Positions 32,604 to 45,600 of a DNA stretch of 64,000 nt are shown in pieces. The notes below the pieces were generated by a model. That model ran no database searches, was not told the origin of the DNA, and saw only the letters and a list, made by a program, of their open reading frames with translations. The translations under genes were made by a program, and so were the position numbers. The stretch spans positions 365,092,831 through 365,156,830 of the forward strand of contig CM041778.1 of NCBI GenBank assembly GCA_023374045.1. Reading direction: 5' to 3'. This stretch comes from Limonium bicolor. Taxonomy: Eukaryota > Streptophyta > Magnoliopsida > Caryophyllales > Plumbaginaceae. Numbering within the stretch: position 1 is the first letter of the stretch; each line of letters begins with the position of its first letter.

Positions 32604-35600
32604 TGTAACACCCCAACTCAATCCAATTGTGGTCTCGCAACTTAACAGCATATATACATACACGTCACAGCAGAATTCTTTACAATCCAGGACCTTGCCA
32701 CGGTCTGACTACAGAATATACCGAACATTAGTACATAACAACCTTAACCAAATACATATTCCTCATACAATCCCCTCACATCCTATACATCTTACTAACT
32801 CATAATGCCATACGAGTGTACATGCACAACTCGTAGGCCACACTTAACCCGTAACGCTTGTACCCCATCTTACTCTCGCGACGGCCGCCTCCTGATGTTC
32901 ACCTGTGTAGTAAAAACAGCCCCCAAAAGGGGTCAGCACGAATGCTGGTACGATCCTCTCATGGCCCCCAAGCTAACGTGGCTACGACGACTAATTGTCG
33001 ATAGCATGGAGGTTGATTAGATGCACAACATAATAGTAAATGCTGTAAACAACAATCCAAATATGAACAATCAAAGTTCACACACAATGAACGACTTAAA
33101 TGCGTTCCCTTAATTAGAGAGTTAGTTATGTAACTCCTTAAGTAATGTTCCCTCTAAATCTTAGTCCATCCTTATCTCACCTCAATCTTAATCTTATCTT
33201 AATCTTAGAAACAACCACCCTTTAATAAGGAGTGGATGTAGCTTATCTTAGTCTTAGTAATACAAACCATCCTTTAAAGAGGAATGGTTGCAACTTATCT
33301 TATCCTTACCTTAATCTTAATCTCAACTTAATCTCAGTATACAAACCGTTCCTGGAGGGGAATGGTTGTAGCTTAGTTCGAACCTGGGATTTAGGTGATC
33401 CCACCGCACCATCTTAATGCCACCTACTCTGGACGGGAGTCCAGCGTAGCTGAGCCGGCAACCGGCCCTAGGCTACAAGTCCGAAGACAAGTCCTTAATC
33501 GGGAGTCGAATCTGCTATAGATACCGACCCCCTTTCCTTAGCATGCATGACCGGAGATTAGTCCCGGGTTTCCTCACTCAAGTTCCAGTTAGAAGTAATC
33601 TCAAGACCTTGTTTGTTGGTTAACCTCTTTCGGTTCATATCGTCCCATATTAGGGAGCGTTCCTTAGTCTCACTCAATTCCTTACTAAACGTTAGTTAGT
33701 AAGTTCCCACGATATGTTGTGTTAGTTTTCAAACATCACACAACAATACAATAATCATAATATTCTGGTTGCATGCTTTATCTTGTTTAGTGAGCACACA
33801 AAACAAATAGCACACAAGCCGAGAGACACCTCGTTAGCAAGCAGGTCACAAGAAGAACTGTACCGTTCACCGTGGGTCGTTCGGTTGCTTACTCTCTTCC
33901 GGAGTCCAAATCCCCAAGTCCTAAAACATTCATTCAGTTTTAGGTTGTTAATCACTTAACTTAATCCAACTTACTTAACTTGCTTAACTTACTTAATCCC
34001 TTAATGATTCCCACCTAACACCTCTTAAGTCTTACAACTTAATCTTACAACTTAACCTTAAACTTTTAAGTTTATACTTAACTTAACTTAATCCCTTAAG
34101 TTCCTAGGGTCCTAATCATTACCACCCTACCAAAGGTATACCTTATTACCTATTACCATTCTTAGAATTAAAAATTTCTTTTTTTTATTTTTAGGCCCGA
34201 CCGAACTTCCGACCGACCTTACCTAAGGTCGGTCCATTCCAGAACACTTCTCCGTTTGAAAATTCTACCCCGACCGACCTTGCAAGTCCGGTCCCCAAGG
34301 TCGGTCCATTCCCGAGAGTTTCCCCGAGGGAAATTTAATCTCGACCGAACTTGCCAAGTTCGGTCCTATGTTCGGTCGATTCCAGAGAGTTATTACCGTA
34401 CAAAATACATGCCCGACCGACCTTGTAACGTCCCCAAGGTCGGTCCATTCCAGAAACTTTCTCCGGTAGTGTAAACTGAGCTCGACCGACCTTGCAAGTC
34501 CGGTCCTAAGGTCGGTCGGCTCCAAAACCTTGTTTCTAAATTCTCTTTTCAACTCCAAACTTCTCCTCAAATATCCTAATATGTTATAACCTCATTTGGG
34601 CACTTCAAATACACCTTAAGCCCTCCTCTAAACACATTAAATCATTCACCAAGATCCACCTTAGTCATTATGCATTTTCCTTGTAATAATGCTAACACTT
34701 GTAACGTTTTCCTCTAGGTTCTAGGTGGTGGTTCATACCTAATGTAACCACTATGCCAAATGTTTTCCTCACCACTATAACATCATCTCCCAAGCATCTT
34801 TCACCACCGAAAATTCTTTTATGCATTTACTTAAAGTTCCTTCACAAGCTTAAGCTTCCCTCCATCAACACCTTATTTCCTTCCTAGTTGTTTACCAACA
34901 TTTACCTAAGTCCTAAATACTCAATTACATTCTCTTGATTCCTAAATCCTTCAAAGTAATGCCTAAGTCATTATAACTCATTATAACACTTTATCTCACC
35001 CCTTTTTCATCAAGACACCTCTAAGACTTCCTAGTACTTCCTTAGTCATTACATTCTCTTAGGACATATCTTAATCACCTTAAGCATTATACCTTCTCCT
35101 TAAACTTATGCACAAGTCTTACATTCCTCATCTCATGATTTTGGTGTGTTCAAAAACACTCACCAATCCTCTAATTCCTCCTAGACATCTCTAGGTCATT
35201 CTAAACCTCAAGAACTCCTTAGTTAACTAATCTCCACTCAAATTCCTCATAATGACTCCTAGTAAATCCTAGGTCATATTAATTCGCCACCATCACCTAA
35301 ACACTTATTCTCTACTCAAATTTTGCCATAGCACCTCTAGCATCATAGCATGCCCAAACACATTATTTTTCCTCATTTAACCATCTCAACACATCAAGCT
35401 CTTTCTCATCTTATTTTCTCACCCAAATCAACTTATTCACATCATACTCAATATATTGCACTAATCTTAAATTGCATAGCACTAAGGCTCTTAAATGACA
35501 TGGCTCTTAGGCCCTTAAATGACTTAAACTTAAACACTGAATTTCCCACATATAAAAGCTTTCAACCTGCAAATTCACCCATCAATCTCATAGTAATTAT

Positions 35601-37097
35601 AATGCTCTTAAAATCCTTCTTAAACTTATATTACTAACTCATTCCCATTGGCTCCTTAGTCACAAGTTCACAAGCTTATTTAAGTTCTTCTTCTTAGGTT
35701 ATATAACCCAATACACAATGTAAGCTCTAAGCCACATTGGTATCCACCCAAACTCATCCCTTAAAACTTAAACCACTATTAGGTAAGCATTTTACCTTGT
35801 TTTCTCAAGCTTATCTTAACTTCCTCCTTAGACCTTCTTCTTGCATGAATCTCGGCCACCACTTAAATTCCCCTTGCCAATGTTCTAATCAATATTCAAT
35901 GACTCATATGAGTACCAAACAATACACTAACCTCTAGGAATAAAACCTAGGTTAGAAATGTGTTCTAAGGCATAAAAGTGGATGATTACCTTTGAAGTCT
36001 CAAAGTAGACTTGGGCATTGAATGAAATAGGACCTCCACTAGTCCTTGGTGAATAAATCAAGCTAGAACAAGGCATAAAAACAAGGCCCCATGAGAAGGA
36101 ATTTTCGGCCATATAAGGAAGATGATGGAAACTTGGTTTTTCTTACATTTTCTTTACCTTAAGAGAATGGAGAAGCTAATGAGCTCTTCAAACTTGATTT
36201 TCCTCCATCAATGGAGTTTCCTCTTGGCACCAAAATGGAGCTTTGAAAGATTTGAAAAGATAGAAAGATAGGTCTTGGCCTAACTAAGAGAAATATGTGT
36301 TTAGTTTTTGATTTGGAGCTAAAATGAGTAAGTTATGGACAAGGCAAGGTGGTGTTGCCATGGGTGCTGCTCCTACGTGAATGAAGGGAGGAAGAAGATG
36401 GTGGAACCGTGTGAAGAAGAGAAATGAAGAGAGAGAAGAAGAAAGGTGGCTAATATAAGATATTTGCTTTAATAAAGCAAATAGTACTCTTTTACTTATC
36501 TCTTCTTTTCTTCCTTATTTGACTACTTATGGTGACTCATCCTCCCTTAGAAAAACCGGCCCCCTCATTATAAACAAGATATTTATGGTCTTGTTTGACC
36601 AACTAATTGACTTAAGTTGATTAAAACTTAAACTAGTCACTATTTGGCACTATTCACTAATCAGTGCACATATTTCTGAAATTTTTGATTTCCCATTGAT
36701 TTAGACCTCCTAATGTGATACCAATTAGTACAAATGTTGATTAAAGAGTAATGATGGACATTTAGCCACTCAAAACTCAATTCTAAGACAATTTCTCAAA
36801 AATGTGCTTTAAGACTTCTTAAAGCACATTTTGTGTTTTAACATGTTTTCAAGCTTGGTTTTCTTTGCTAAATGATTTAAAATGACCATTAGAATATTAC
36901 TAAGGTCTTATCATGATATTTGGGTACTCTCCCAAGTCCCTCCAAGCTTAGAGGACGTTTTTGCCCTGATTGCCCTTAAGGCATTTTCTTGTGTTTTCCT
37001 TGGTTTAAATTGTCTAACAATCTTTCTAAGGCATATTCTGGCCTTACTACATCATAATTTGATGTATACTTAGCATACTTAGGTTTGGGGTATTTCA
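32604..37097 (-). repeat. Family B 3' LTR (left copy)
   Basis: Direct repeat of 42631-47091. Contents in order on the plus strand: the terminus shared with 1-772, the GC hairpin at 32903-32937, AAGATTAAG-type hairpins near 33180-33370, a GC-rich block at 33410-33480 with CTGGACGGGAGTCCAG, the minisatellite at 34197-34520, CT-rich gene-poor sequence, and a GA-rich block at 36360-36450 (the complement of a pyrimidine-rich leader). Confidence 0.94.
34197..34520 (-). repeat. 72-bp hairpin minisatellite of family B (5 units)
   Basis: Units start near 34197, 34270, 34343, 34413 and 34483. The core in plus sense is CGACCGACCTTGCAAGTCCG with GGTCGGTCCATTCC. In element sense this is the same hairpin as the family A array (GACCGGACTTGCAAG) and the same unit number. 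The copy in the other LTR is at about 44213-44540. Confidence 0.88.
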
Positions 37098-37111
37098 ATC
37101 TACCCCCCTTA
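37098..37111 (-). other. Polypurine tract of family B
   Basis: The complement reads TTAAGGGGGGTAGAT just before the 3' LTR start. It is preceded by GGGGACAAAGTTC, as in family A (GGACAAAGTTCTT at 47888) and close to GGGGACGAAGC of the chromovirus. Confidence 0.85.
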
Positions 37112-40100
37112 AAAGAACTTTGTCCCCAAAGTTCCCATGCATCTTTTCTTATTAGAATACATGTCTTACCTCATTCCTTAGATCATATACATCATACTTA
37201 TGTATACTTAATCTCATTGGATCATTGGATCCGCCATATTCTTATACTTAATTATCACACAACATGCTTAAGCATGTGTAGCACTCAAAATTCCTTTTGT
37301 TCCTTTTTGATGATTAAAACATTCACATAACTTACAACGTATTCTCCCATGTCACCGGTCCGTAGACAATGGCTCATCCGTCCTCGTCACCATGGGCCAT
37401 AATACAAAACACGCTGCTCTCCCCATGTCACCGGTCCGAAGAAAAGGCTCGTGCGTCCTCAACTTCATGGGCGAGACTCAGTAAAAAGGTAATCCTTTTT
37501 ACGAGGTCATGTGAGGAATAATTCCTCTAATTAAAAATACAATCAACTCCAATTTCATTTTTACCCTAAGGCCTCTATCCTTAGTGTGATTTAATTGTGA
37601 CCACTGGTAGGGAGTTTCAGGAATCATCCAACCCTGATGTGATCAGCATCAGTGTAGAACTATCCTTCCACCCCATTTTGTGTTCGGTTTCCCTTGATCC
37701 CTAGAAAATCAAGTTCCACCTCCCACGTCATTTTCAAACATCCAAATAATTCACTCATGTCCAATTTTATATCTTTTTTTTAGTTCTTCTAATCATAATC
37801 ACTACATCTCCAAAGTGTGGACTCAGTCCATCAAACATCCCTGATTCATCTCTTAGTAATTACCTCAAGATCTAAATTCCTACTAAGTTCTATAACTGTC
37901 CCATACCAATTCTCACCATCTTATATCTCATAGAATTACAATTTCCTTCCTCATACTCATATCAAATAATATCTCGTAATGTTACCTTATTCTTATCTCC
38001 CACATAGTCTCATATTGACTCATACCTCATATATTCTTATTTCTTAAGTCTCCTTAATCCTCTTCCTTAATTCTCTTAACTTGTGCTCACACCGGAGTTA
38101 ACAAGATAGGTACTTAATATGTATGGTATTCACATCTTCTGTGCAATAACCATGATTTATCTCAAATGTTTATGTAAAACATATTCTCAAATTATTTTGT
38201 GCTATGCACACCGTAGTTTATGTACTCAGTACACAAACATACGCTAAGCGGTTTTCGCTCTACCCCCCTTAAAATGGATTACGCCCACGTAATCAACATT
38301 ATATCATCCTTGAACATAAGTTCAAGATGTCTAATTCTTACCAAGCATTCTAGCTTCCATGTCATCTATCTTGCTTATAATTCGATCAAAAATGACTTAG
38401 TCTCTGTATCGAGGATTTAACGGTACTTATACCATATTCTTAACTTAGTTTGGTCTAATCTCAAAGGTAGTGATCTGCTAGCTTCCGCTGCACCACTCTG
38501 ATGTTCTTAGGCTTAAATGCTTCACTTATCTTTTTATGGCATTGTATATCCTCCTGCCTTCTTACAGTTTAGGTATATTGGTCTCTCAATGGACACGTGT
38601 TATCTTTATATATACACGGCCTTAATGAGTTGTAACTCGTCTATCCATTCTCCTTGAAGATCTTATGTTCATACTCTTAGTGTTTTCTCGAATGTCTAAG
38701 TTGTTCTTTCCAACTGACCTTTGGTCTGAGGGTGATCCTTAATTTGAAACTACTGTTTAGTGCGCATTGCGCTTTACAGTCTTAATCCCTTACATCTTAA
38801 GACATGTCCAATGTCTGTACTTAACAATCCGTGCTCTTCGCACTTCATAGTCCTTAATTATCTATTCTTTGGTTCCTCTGTGTTGCTGGTTCAACTGAAT
38901 TCTTCTCTTCGACTGTTTGTGGTAGTAGCTGCTCTTGTCTGATCTTGCGTCGTTGTCGGTGGTACGGAGTTGACTACTTCCCGTGTTCCTTACACCACTC
39001 GTCCACAAGCATGGGGTACCTTACTGGTACATTACTACTTACCCAACTAACTCATAAATGAGCGTGTCAGGCCTGCAAGCCCCTGTGGGGTGCAGTCGTC
39101 CCACGTCTCGTTTTAGTAAACTCATAGTGTCCGTCACACGTTTAGCTATTGCTAATTATGAAGTATTCTGTTGTCGATCTCCTCTTTCATCGTTCCATAA
39201 TAACATTTATTGTTCTTCTTGAAGTCAATCAAGGGAAGTCCATTTACTGTGTTCTTAGGTATGGTATGCTCTAGCTCCTTCCTGTATTCCGTATTGATTC
39301 GGTCACTTAATATCTGAGGTCTCTTTCCGTAGAGCCTCTTATCTTGTTTCTCATATTTATGCTACTAGGAATGCACTTCCAGTTCCTTAAGGAATGGATA
39401 GTGTGCTTCCTGTAAAATCTTACCTAACGAGGTCCAGACTACTGGCATCAATGCACAGCTCGTCTACCATTATTTCCTTACTTATACTGGTCTTAACTCA
39501 TAAATCTAATTGCCTCAGTGTCAATATTTGACGGCTCATACATAATGGTCGCCTTACCGCGCACCATGACTTAATCCACCTTTCTAACTATTGTACTCAC
39601 GACCACTACTACCGTGGTAGTTGGCTCTTACTATGTTGCCCATTGATGGTGCAACCTCTTACTCATTTATTCTAATGTCTTACCTTATAATCAATCCCTT
39701 CTTGGTGTAAACACACAGGGAGTTCTCTCATTCCGGTATTGGCGGTTGTCGTACCGTGTTGTAAAATAGTTGACTCTTGATATGAAGATGTTATGCTCCA
39801 ATCTCAGATTCGTAAGTAGGCTAATTTCTTTCGCTTTCTTTCATCTTTAGTGATGTTATCTACCATGTAGTTTAACTGATTACTGAAGAAGTCATCCACT
39901 GAATCACAAGCTCTTCTGAGCATTGATTAATTGACGTGCCATAATGTGCAGTCACAATGTTTATCTCTGACCTTTACCAATTCTTACATCCTGGGTGTTG
40001 GATATGGGGTCTATCTGTGCGACCTTCCTTATTACTCAAGTGTATCTGGTATGTTCTAAGGTGATCTCAAAGTTCATAGTTTCCATTTTATAAATAAAGT

Positions 40101-41083
40101 GTATTTTATTTCTAATATGTGAAAGCCCTTTCGAGGGGTTCATTCCCACTCATGGCCTCACAACAAGGAGAGGTATCCCCACCCTAAAAGGCATGGTTCG
40201 TTCTCCGCTCCTGTACTTAGCATTATCTCAAAATTCTCATTGCTACCTTCTCTTGGTAACGTTCTTCCCAATCTAAGTTATAGGTTTGGTAATCGTTCAT
40301 ATCTACAAATTGTAGTCCCTTCGTGGCTTAAACAAGCTCTCTTATAACTTACCGCGCCTTGGGCTCTGATGTGGTTAACATCCTTGGCTCGTAGGCTCTT
40401 AATGCTTAATGTCTCAGTTCATTATTTGCACTCTTATTTATCTGTAGATCATTCTTATAGGTTCTATCCTTTGAACACTATCCACAGTTAGGTTACATAT
40501 TAGATGTAGTGTCGGGTTTCATGGTAAGTTGCTGCATCCTGCTTCCTGCTATGGAAGTCTATTCAGGAGATCTGAGGTTACTTAGTGTCCTCGAATATAC
40601 CGTCATTTACTAGACTTACGTCTTTTAACAATCAAGGTTAGGTTCGTCTTAGGCGTTTGCCTTACGGTGTCCAAGTTGGATATCATCCTGTCGTCTTATA
40701 CTTCCATCTCAACGCTTCGTTCAACTTCCGTTGACTACGCCACCCGGTGATGATCAATCATTCTTGGGTGTTAATGAGTTAGACGAGCAGTATTAGCTGT
40801 CATTCATCAGTTATTTGGCTTGAATATACCCGCTCTGTGTGGGTAGTCCTATGAGCTTCCCTCTGTCGGGATTGTACATTTTTTAATCCTTAGTAGGTTA
40901 TAGCTTATGTTCATTTCTTTTACCCTTATTTTCTGGGTTTTCCAACATCTTCATTGAAGAATGTTGTTATTGGCACTCTTAGTGGTCACTCTGGGAGTCT
41001 TATCCCGTTCTCGTTGTAAGTCGTTGCTTCAACAGTCTCAATAGTATCTTATAATACATCCCTTGTATATTATTGCATATATT

Positions 41084-41359
41084 GGTGTCGTTTGGGGACA
41101 CAGCTTCTCAAGCTTCCAGCAGCTGACAATCTCAATTTTAAAATCAGCAGGTTTCCACCAAACACCCAAAACCAGCAGCTGACAGCTTTACAAAATCATC
41201 AGCTGACAGCTTCTCAATTTCCCCTCGACTTTTTAAAACACAATCCACCAAACACTAAACCGCAGCTGTCAGCTTCTGTAAAACATCAGCAGACAGCTTC
41301 TCAATTTCCAGCAGCTGGACCCAGCAGCAGCCCCCAGCAGCTGTCCCCAAACGAAACCC
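41084..41359. mobile_element. 276-bp MITE with CGTTTGGGGACA termini
   Basis: The ends are inverted repeats: GGTGTCGTTTGGGGACA on the left and the complement of TGTCCCCAAACGAAACCC on the right, sharing TCGTTTGGGGACA exactly. ATT flanks both sides (41081-41083 and 41360-41362), suggesting a 3-bp target duplication as in PIF/Harbinger elements. The interior repeats CAGCTGACAGCTTCTC-type units about five times. There is no coding capacity. The related family A interior shows no such segment at the matching place. Confidence 0.75.
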
Positions 41360-42613
41360 ATTGTGTTTTGCTCGCATACCGAGCGATCCCTTAGGTTTTC
41401 CCCTTGGAATTCGGGATTGTGTTCTTACCGTATGTCGGTTGTTGGTTGTAGTGGGTTTTACCGTTGCTAATATTCATTACGGTTTTAATACTTTGTCCAA
41501 GTTCTGCTCCCAGCAGACTGGTGTGTCATCTCATCTCATCAGGGTCAGGCCGTCGGGCCTTCCAAGGTTTATTTTTCTGTTCTTATGGATTTACAATCCG
41601 GCATTAATATGCGTTTCAACTGTAGCGTTCTCCGATCTTGCCATGATGGCTTTTGTGTAGCTTAACCGTGGGTAGCACTTGCTATGGCAAGTGCGCCATG
41701 CAGGATGGGTATTGGTACAAGGTAAATCGTAGTGATACTCCTTCTAATTTCCATTAATTGGTAGTCCTCGGGCTCCTTCGATAATCCCTTATTTTTGGAC
41801 AACCATCCACTGACGGTTTCCTTGTTGTTTGACAGTACTGTCATTTATCAGGGCGTTCCTTTCTGAGGGAACCCCTTAATATTTCTTATGTCTTAATCCT
41901 CCCTCCTGTCTCCACACGTTTTGTTGTGGTTACTAAGCAACGGTTTCCTTTAGGCACTACATTGTAGTCCTATCCGGTATACAACTTGTATGAGTTTCTA
42001 TCGTCGTCCGCATTATGTGGCCAGGTTTGTAACCTTCCTCATTGTATGGGGTTTGGAGTTCCCGTTTTTAACTGGACTTTCCAGTAGTCTCAATCCATGC
42101 TTTGTATTATCCTACTGTATGCCTTCGGACCATGTTCGGTACTCATGTCACTTCCCCTTTTCCTTTCTATTGCACCCGTAGTGCTTTCCTTATCATTGGT
42201 ATGGCGGGTTATTTCGACTGCGTAGCATGTCGACCCATGTTGCCGGTAATTACCATTCCCTTATTGATAGAATTCCATAGGTAGCGCCTGTTCCTCTATT
42301 GCGCTCCATTAAAAACCTCCAAGTTCTCCATAACTGTTGTACAACAAGTTGTTTCTCGTATTGCTTACTGTTAGCTAACTGCCAGATCGGGTTTCCCCGA
42401 GTAAGAGAAGGCTTTCTTCTCTCTGGCGTTTGTTCCACATATTCAGGGTTAGGGATGTGGAGGGCGGGCCTAGGTACTATGGATGTCCGGTAAGCACCGG
42501 GAAGTTCTGACTAACGCGCCTCTCACTCTACCTCTTAACCCCTAACCCATAACTCAATCTCAGCCTCAATATTCTCCTAAGTTCGGTATTTCTTGTCTTC
42601 AGAGCGTAACTAC

Positions 42614-42625
42614 GCTCTGATACCA
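42614..42625 (-). other. Primer-binding site, tRNA-iMet type (family B)
   Basis: The complement reads TGGTATCAGAGC, a full 12-base match to the usual iMet primer site, five bases inside the right LTR. It fixes the element as minus-oriented. Confidence 0.92.
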
Positions 42626-42630
42626 CTTTT

Positions 42631-45600
42631 TGTAACACCCCAACTCAATCCAATTGTGGTCTCGCAACTTAACAACATATATACATACACGTCACAGCGG
42701 AATTCTTTACAATCCAGGACCTTGCCACGGTCTGACTACAGAATATACCGAACATTAGTACATAACAACCTTAACCAAATACATATTCCTCTTACAATCC
42801 CCTCACATCCTATACATCTTACTAACTCATAATGGCATACGAGTGTACATGCACAACTCGTAGGCCACACTTAACCCGTAACGCTTGTACCCCATCTTAC
42901 TCTCGCGACGGCCGCCTGATGTTCACCTGTGTAGTAAAAACAGCCCCCAAAGGGGGTCAGCACGAATGCTGGTATGATCCTCTCATGGCCCCCAAGCTAA
43001 TGTGGCTACGACGGCTAATTGTCGATAGCATGGAGGTTGATTAGATGCACAACATAATAGTAAATGCTGTAAACAACAATCCAAATATGAACAATCAAAG
43101 TTCACACACAATGAACGACTTAAATGCGTTCCCTTAATTAGAGAGTTAATTATGTAACTCCTTAAGTAATATTCCCTCTTAATCTTAGTCCATCCTTATC
43201 TCACCTCAATCTTAATCTTATCTTAATCTTAGAAACAACCACCCTTTAATAAGGAGTGGATGTAGCTTATCTTAGTCTTAGTAATACAAACCATCCTTTA
43301 AAGAGGAATGGTTGCAACTTATCTTATCCTTACCTTAATCTTAATCTCAACTTAATCTTAGTATACAAACCGTTCCTGGAGGGGAATGGTTGTAGCTTAG
43401 TTCGAACCTGGGATTTAGGTGATCCCACCGCACCATCTTAATGCCACCTACTCTGGACGGGAGTCCAGCGTAGCTGAGCCGGCAACCGGCCCTAGGCTAC
43501 AAGTCCGAAGACAAGTCCTTAATCGGAGTCGAATCTGCTATAGATACCGACCCCCTTTCCTTAGCATGCATGACCGGAGATCGGTCCCGGGTTCCTCACT
43601 CAAGTTCCAGTTAGAAGTAATCTCAAGACCTTGTTTGGGTTAACCTCTTTTGGTTCATATCGTCCCATATTAGGGAGCGTTCCTTAGTCTCACTCAATTC
43701 CTTACTAAACGTTAGTTAGTAAGTTCCCACGATATGTTATGTTAGTTTTTAAACATCACACAACAATACAATAATCATAATATTCCGGTTGCATGCTTTA
43801 TCTGTTAGTGAGCACACAAAACAAATAGCACACAAGCCGAGGGACACCTCGTTAGCAAGCAGGTCACAAGAAGAACTGTACCGTTCACCGTGGGTCGTTC
43901 GATTGCTTACTCTCTTCCGAAGTCCAAATCCCCAAGTCCTAAAACATTCATTCAGTTTTAGGTTGTTAATCACTTAACTTAATCCAACTTACTTAACTTG
44001 CTTAACTTACTTAATCCCTTAATGATTCCCACCTAACACCTCTTAAGTCTTACAACTTTAATCTTACAACTTAACCTTAAACTTTTAAGTTTATACTTAA
44101 CTTAACTTAATCCCTTAAGTTCCTAGGGTCCTAATCATTACCACCTACCAAAGGTATACCTTATTACCTATACCATTCTTAGAATTAAAATTTCTTTTTT
44201 TTTTATTTTTAGGCCCGACCGAACTTCCGACCGACCTTACCTAAGGCGGTCCATTCCAGAACACTTCTCTGTTTGAGAATTCTACCCCGACCGACCTTGC
44301 AAGTCCGGTCCCAAGGTCGGTCCATTCCGAGAGTTTCCCCGAGGGAAATTTAATCTCGACCGAACTTGCCAAGTCGGTCCTATGTTCGGTCGATTCCAGA
44401 GAGTTATTACCGTACAAAATACATGCCCGACCGACCTTGTAAGTCCGGTCCCAAGGTCGGTCCATTCCAGAAACTTTCTCCGGTAGTGTAAACTGAGCTC
44501 GACCGACCTTGCAAGTCCGGTCCTAAGGTCGGTCGGCTCCAAAACCTTGTTTCTAAATTCTCTTTTCAACTCCAAACTTCTCCTCAAATATCCTAATATG
44601 TTATAACCTCATTTGGGCACTTCAAATACACCTTAAGCCCTCCTCTAAACACATTAAATCATTCACCAAGATCCACCTTAGTCATTATGCATTTTCCTTG
44701 TAATAATGCTAACACTTGTAACGTTTCCTCAGGTTCTAGGTGGTGGTTCATACCTAATGTAACCACTATGCCAAATGTTTTCTCACCACTATAACATCAT
44801 CTCCCAAGCATCTTTCACCACCGAAATTTATGCATTTACTTAAAGTTCCTTCACAAGCTTAAGCTTCCCTCCATCAACACCTTATTTCCTTCCTAGTTGT
44901 TTACCAACATTTACCTAAGTCCTAAATACTCAATTACATTCTCTTGATTCCTAAATCCTTCAAAGTAATGCCTAAGTCATTATAACTCATTATAACACTT
45001 TATCTCACCCCTTTTCATCAAGACACCTCTAAGACTTCCTAGTACTTCCTTAGTCATTACATTCTCTTAGGACATATCTTAATCACCTTAAGCATTATAC
45101 CTTCTCCTTAAACTTATGCACAAGTTACATTCCTCATCTCATGTTTGGTGTGTTCAAAAACACTCACCAATCCTCTAATTCCTCCTAGACATCTCTAGGT
45201 CATTCTAAACCTCAAGAACTCCTTAGTTAACTAATCTCCACTCAAATTCCTCATAATGACTCCTAGTAAATCCTAGGTCATTAATTCGCCACCATCACCT
45301 AAACACTTATTCTCTACTCAAATTTTGCCATAGCACCTCTAGCATCATAGCATGCCCAAACACATTATTTTTCCTCATTTAACCATCTCACACACATCAA
45401 GCTCTTTCTCATCTTATTTTCTCACCCAAATCAACTTATTCACATCATACTCAATATATTGCACTAATCTTAAATTGCATAGCACTAAGGCTCTTAAATG
45501 ACATGGCTCTTAGGCCCTTAAATGACTTAAACTTAAACACTGAATTTCCCACATATAAAGCTTTCAACCTGCAAATTCACCCATCAATCTCATAGTAATT

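Larger units (their letters stand above)
37098..42630 (-). other. Family B internal region (non-coding)
   Basis: No ORF exceeds about 100 codons and no retroviral motif is seen in six frames. Features: a duplicated segment containing ATGTCACCGGTCCG and CATGGGC at about 37350-37470, the second polypurine-like tract (38257-38275), a MITE (41084-41359), and the palindrome at 41675-41694. It is homologous, inverted and diverged relative to family A 27632-32603. The 62-codon minus ORF at 42250-42438 lies in the gag position but matches no gag I know. Confidence 0.7.

Noticed and set aside
33385..33480. tRNA- or SINE-like box (GGTTCGAAC on the complement) in the family B LTR
   Set aside because: Only a partial B box; no A box at correct spacing and no cloverleaf, and it is simply part of the LTR.
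37098..42630. Possible host genes in the family B interior
   Set aside because: No ORF over about 100 codons, no splice-consistent exon series, and homology to the family A interior shows it is element DNA.
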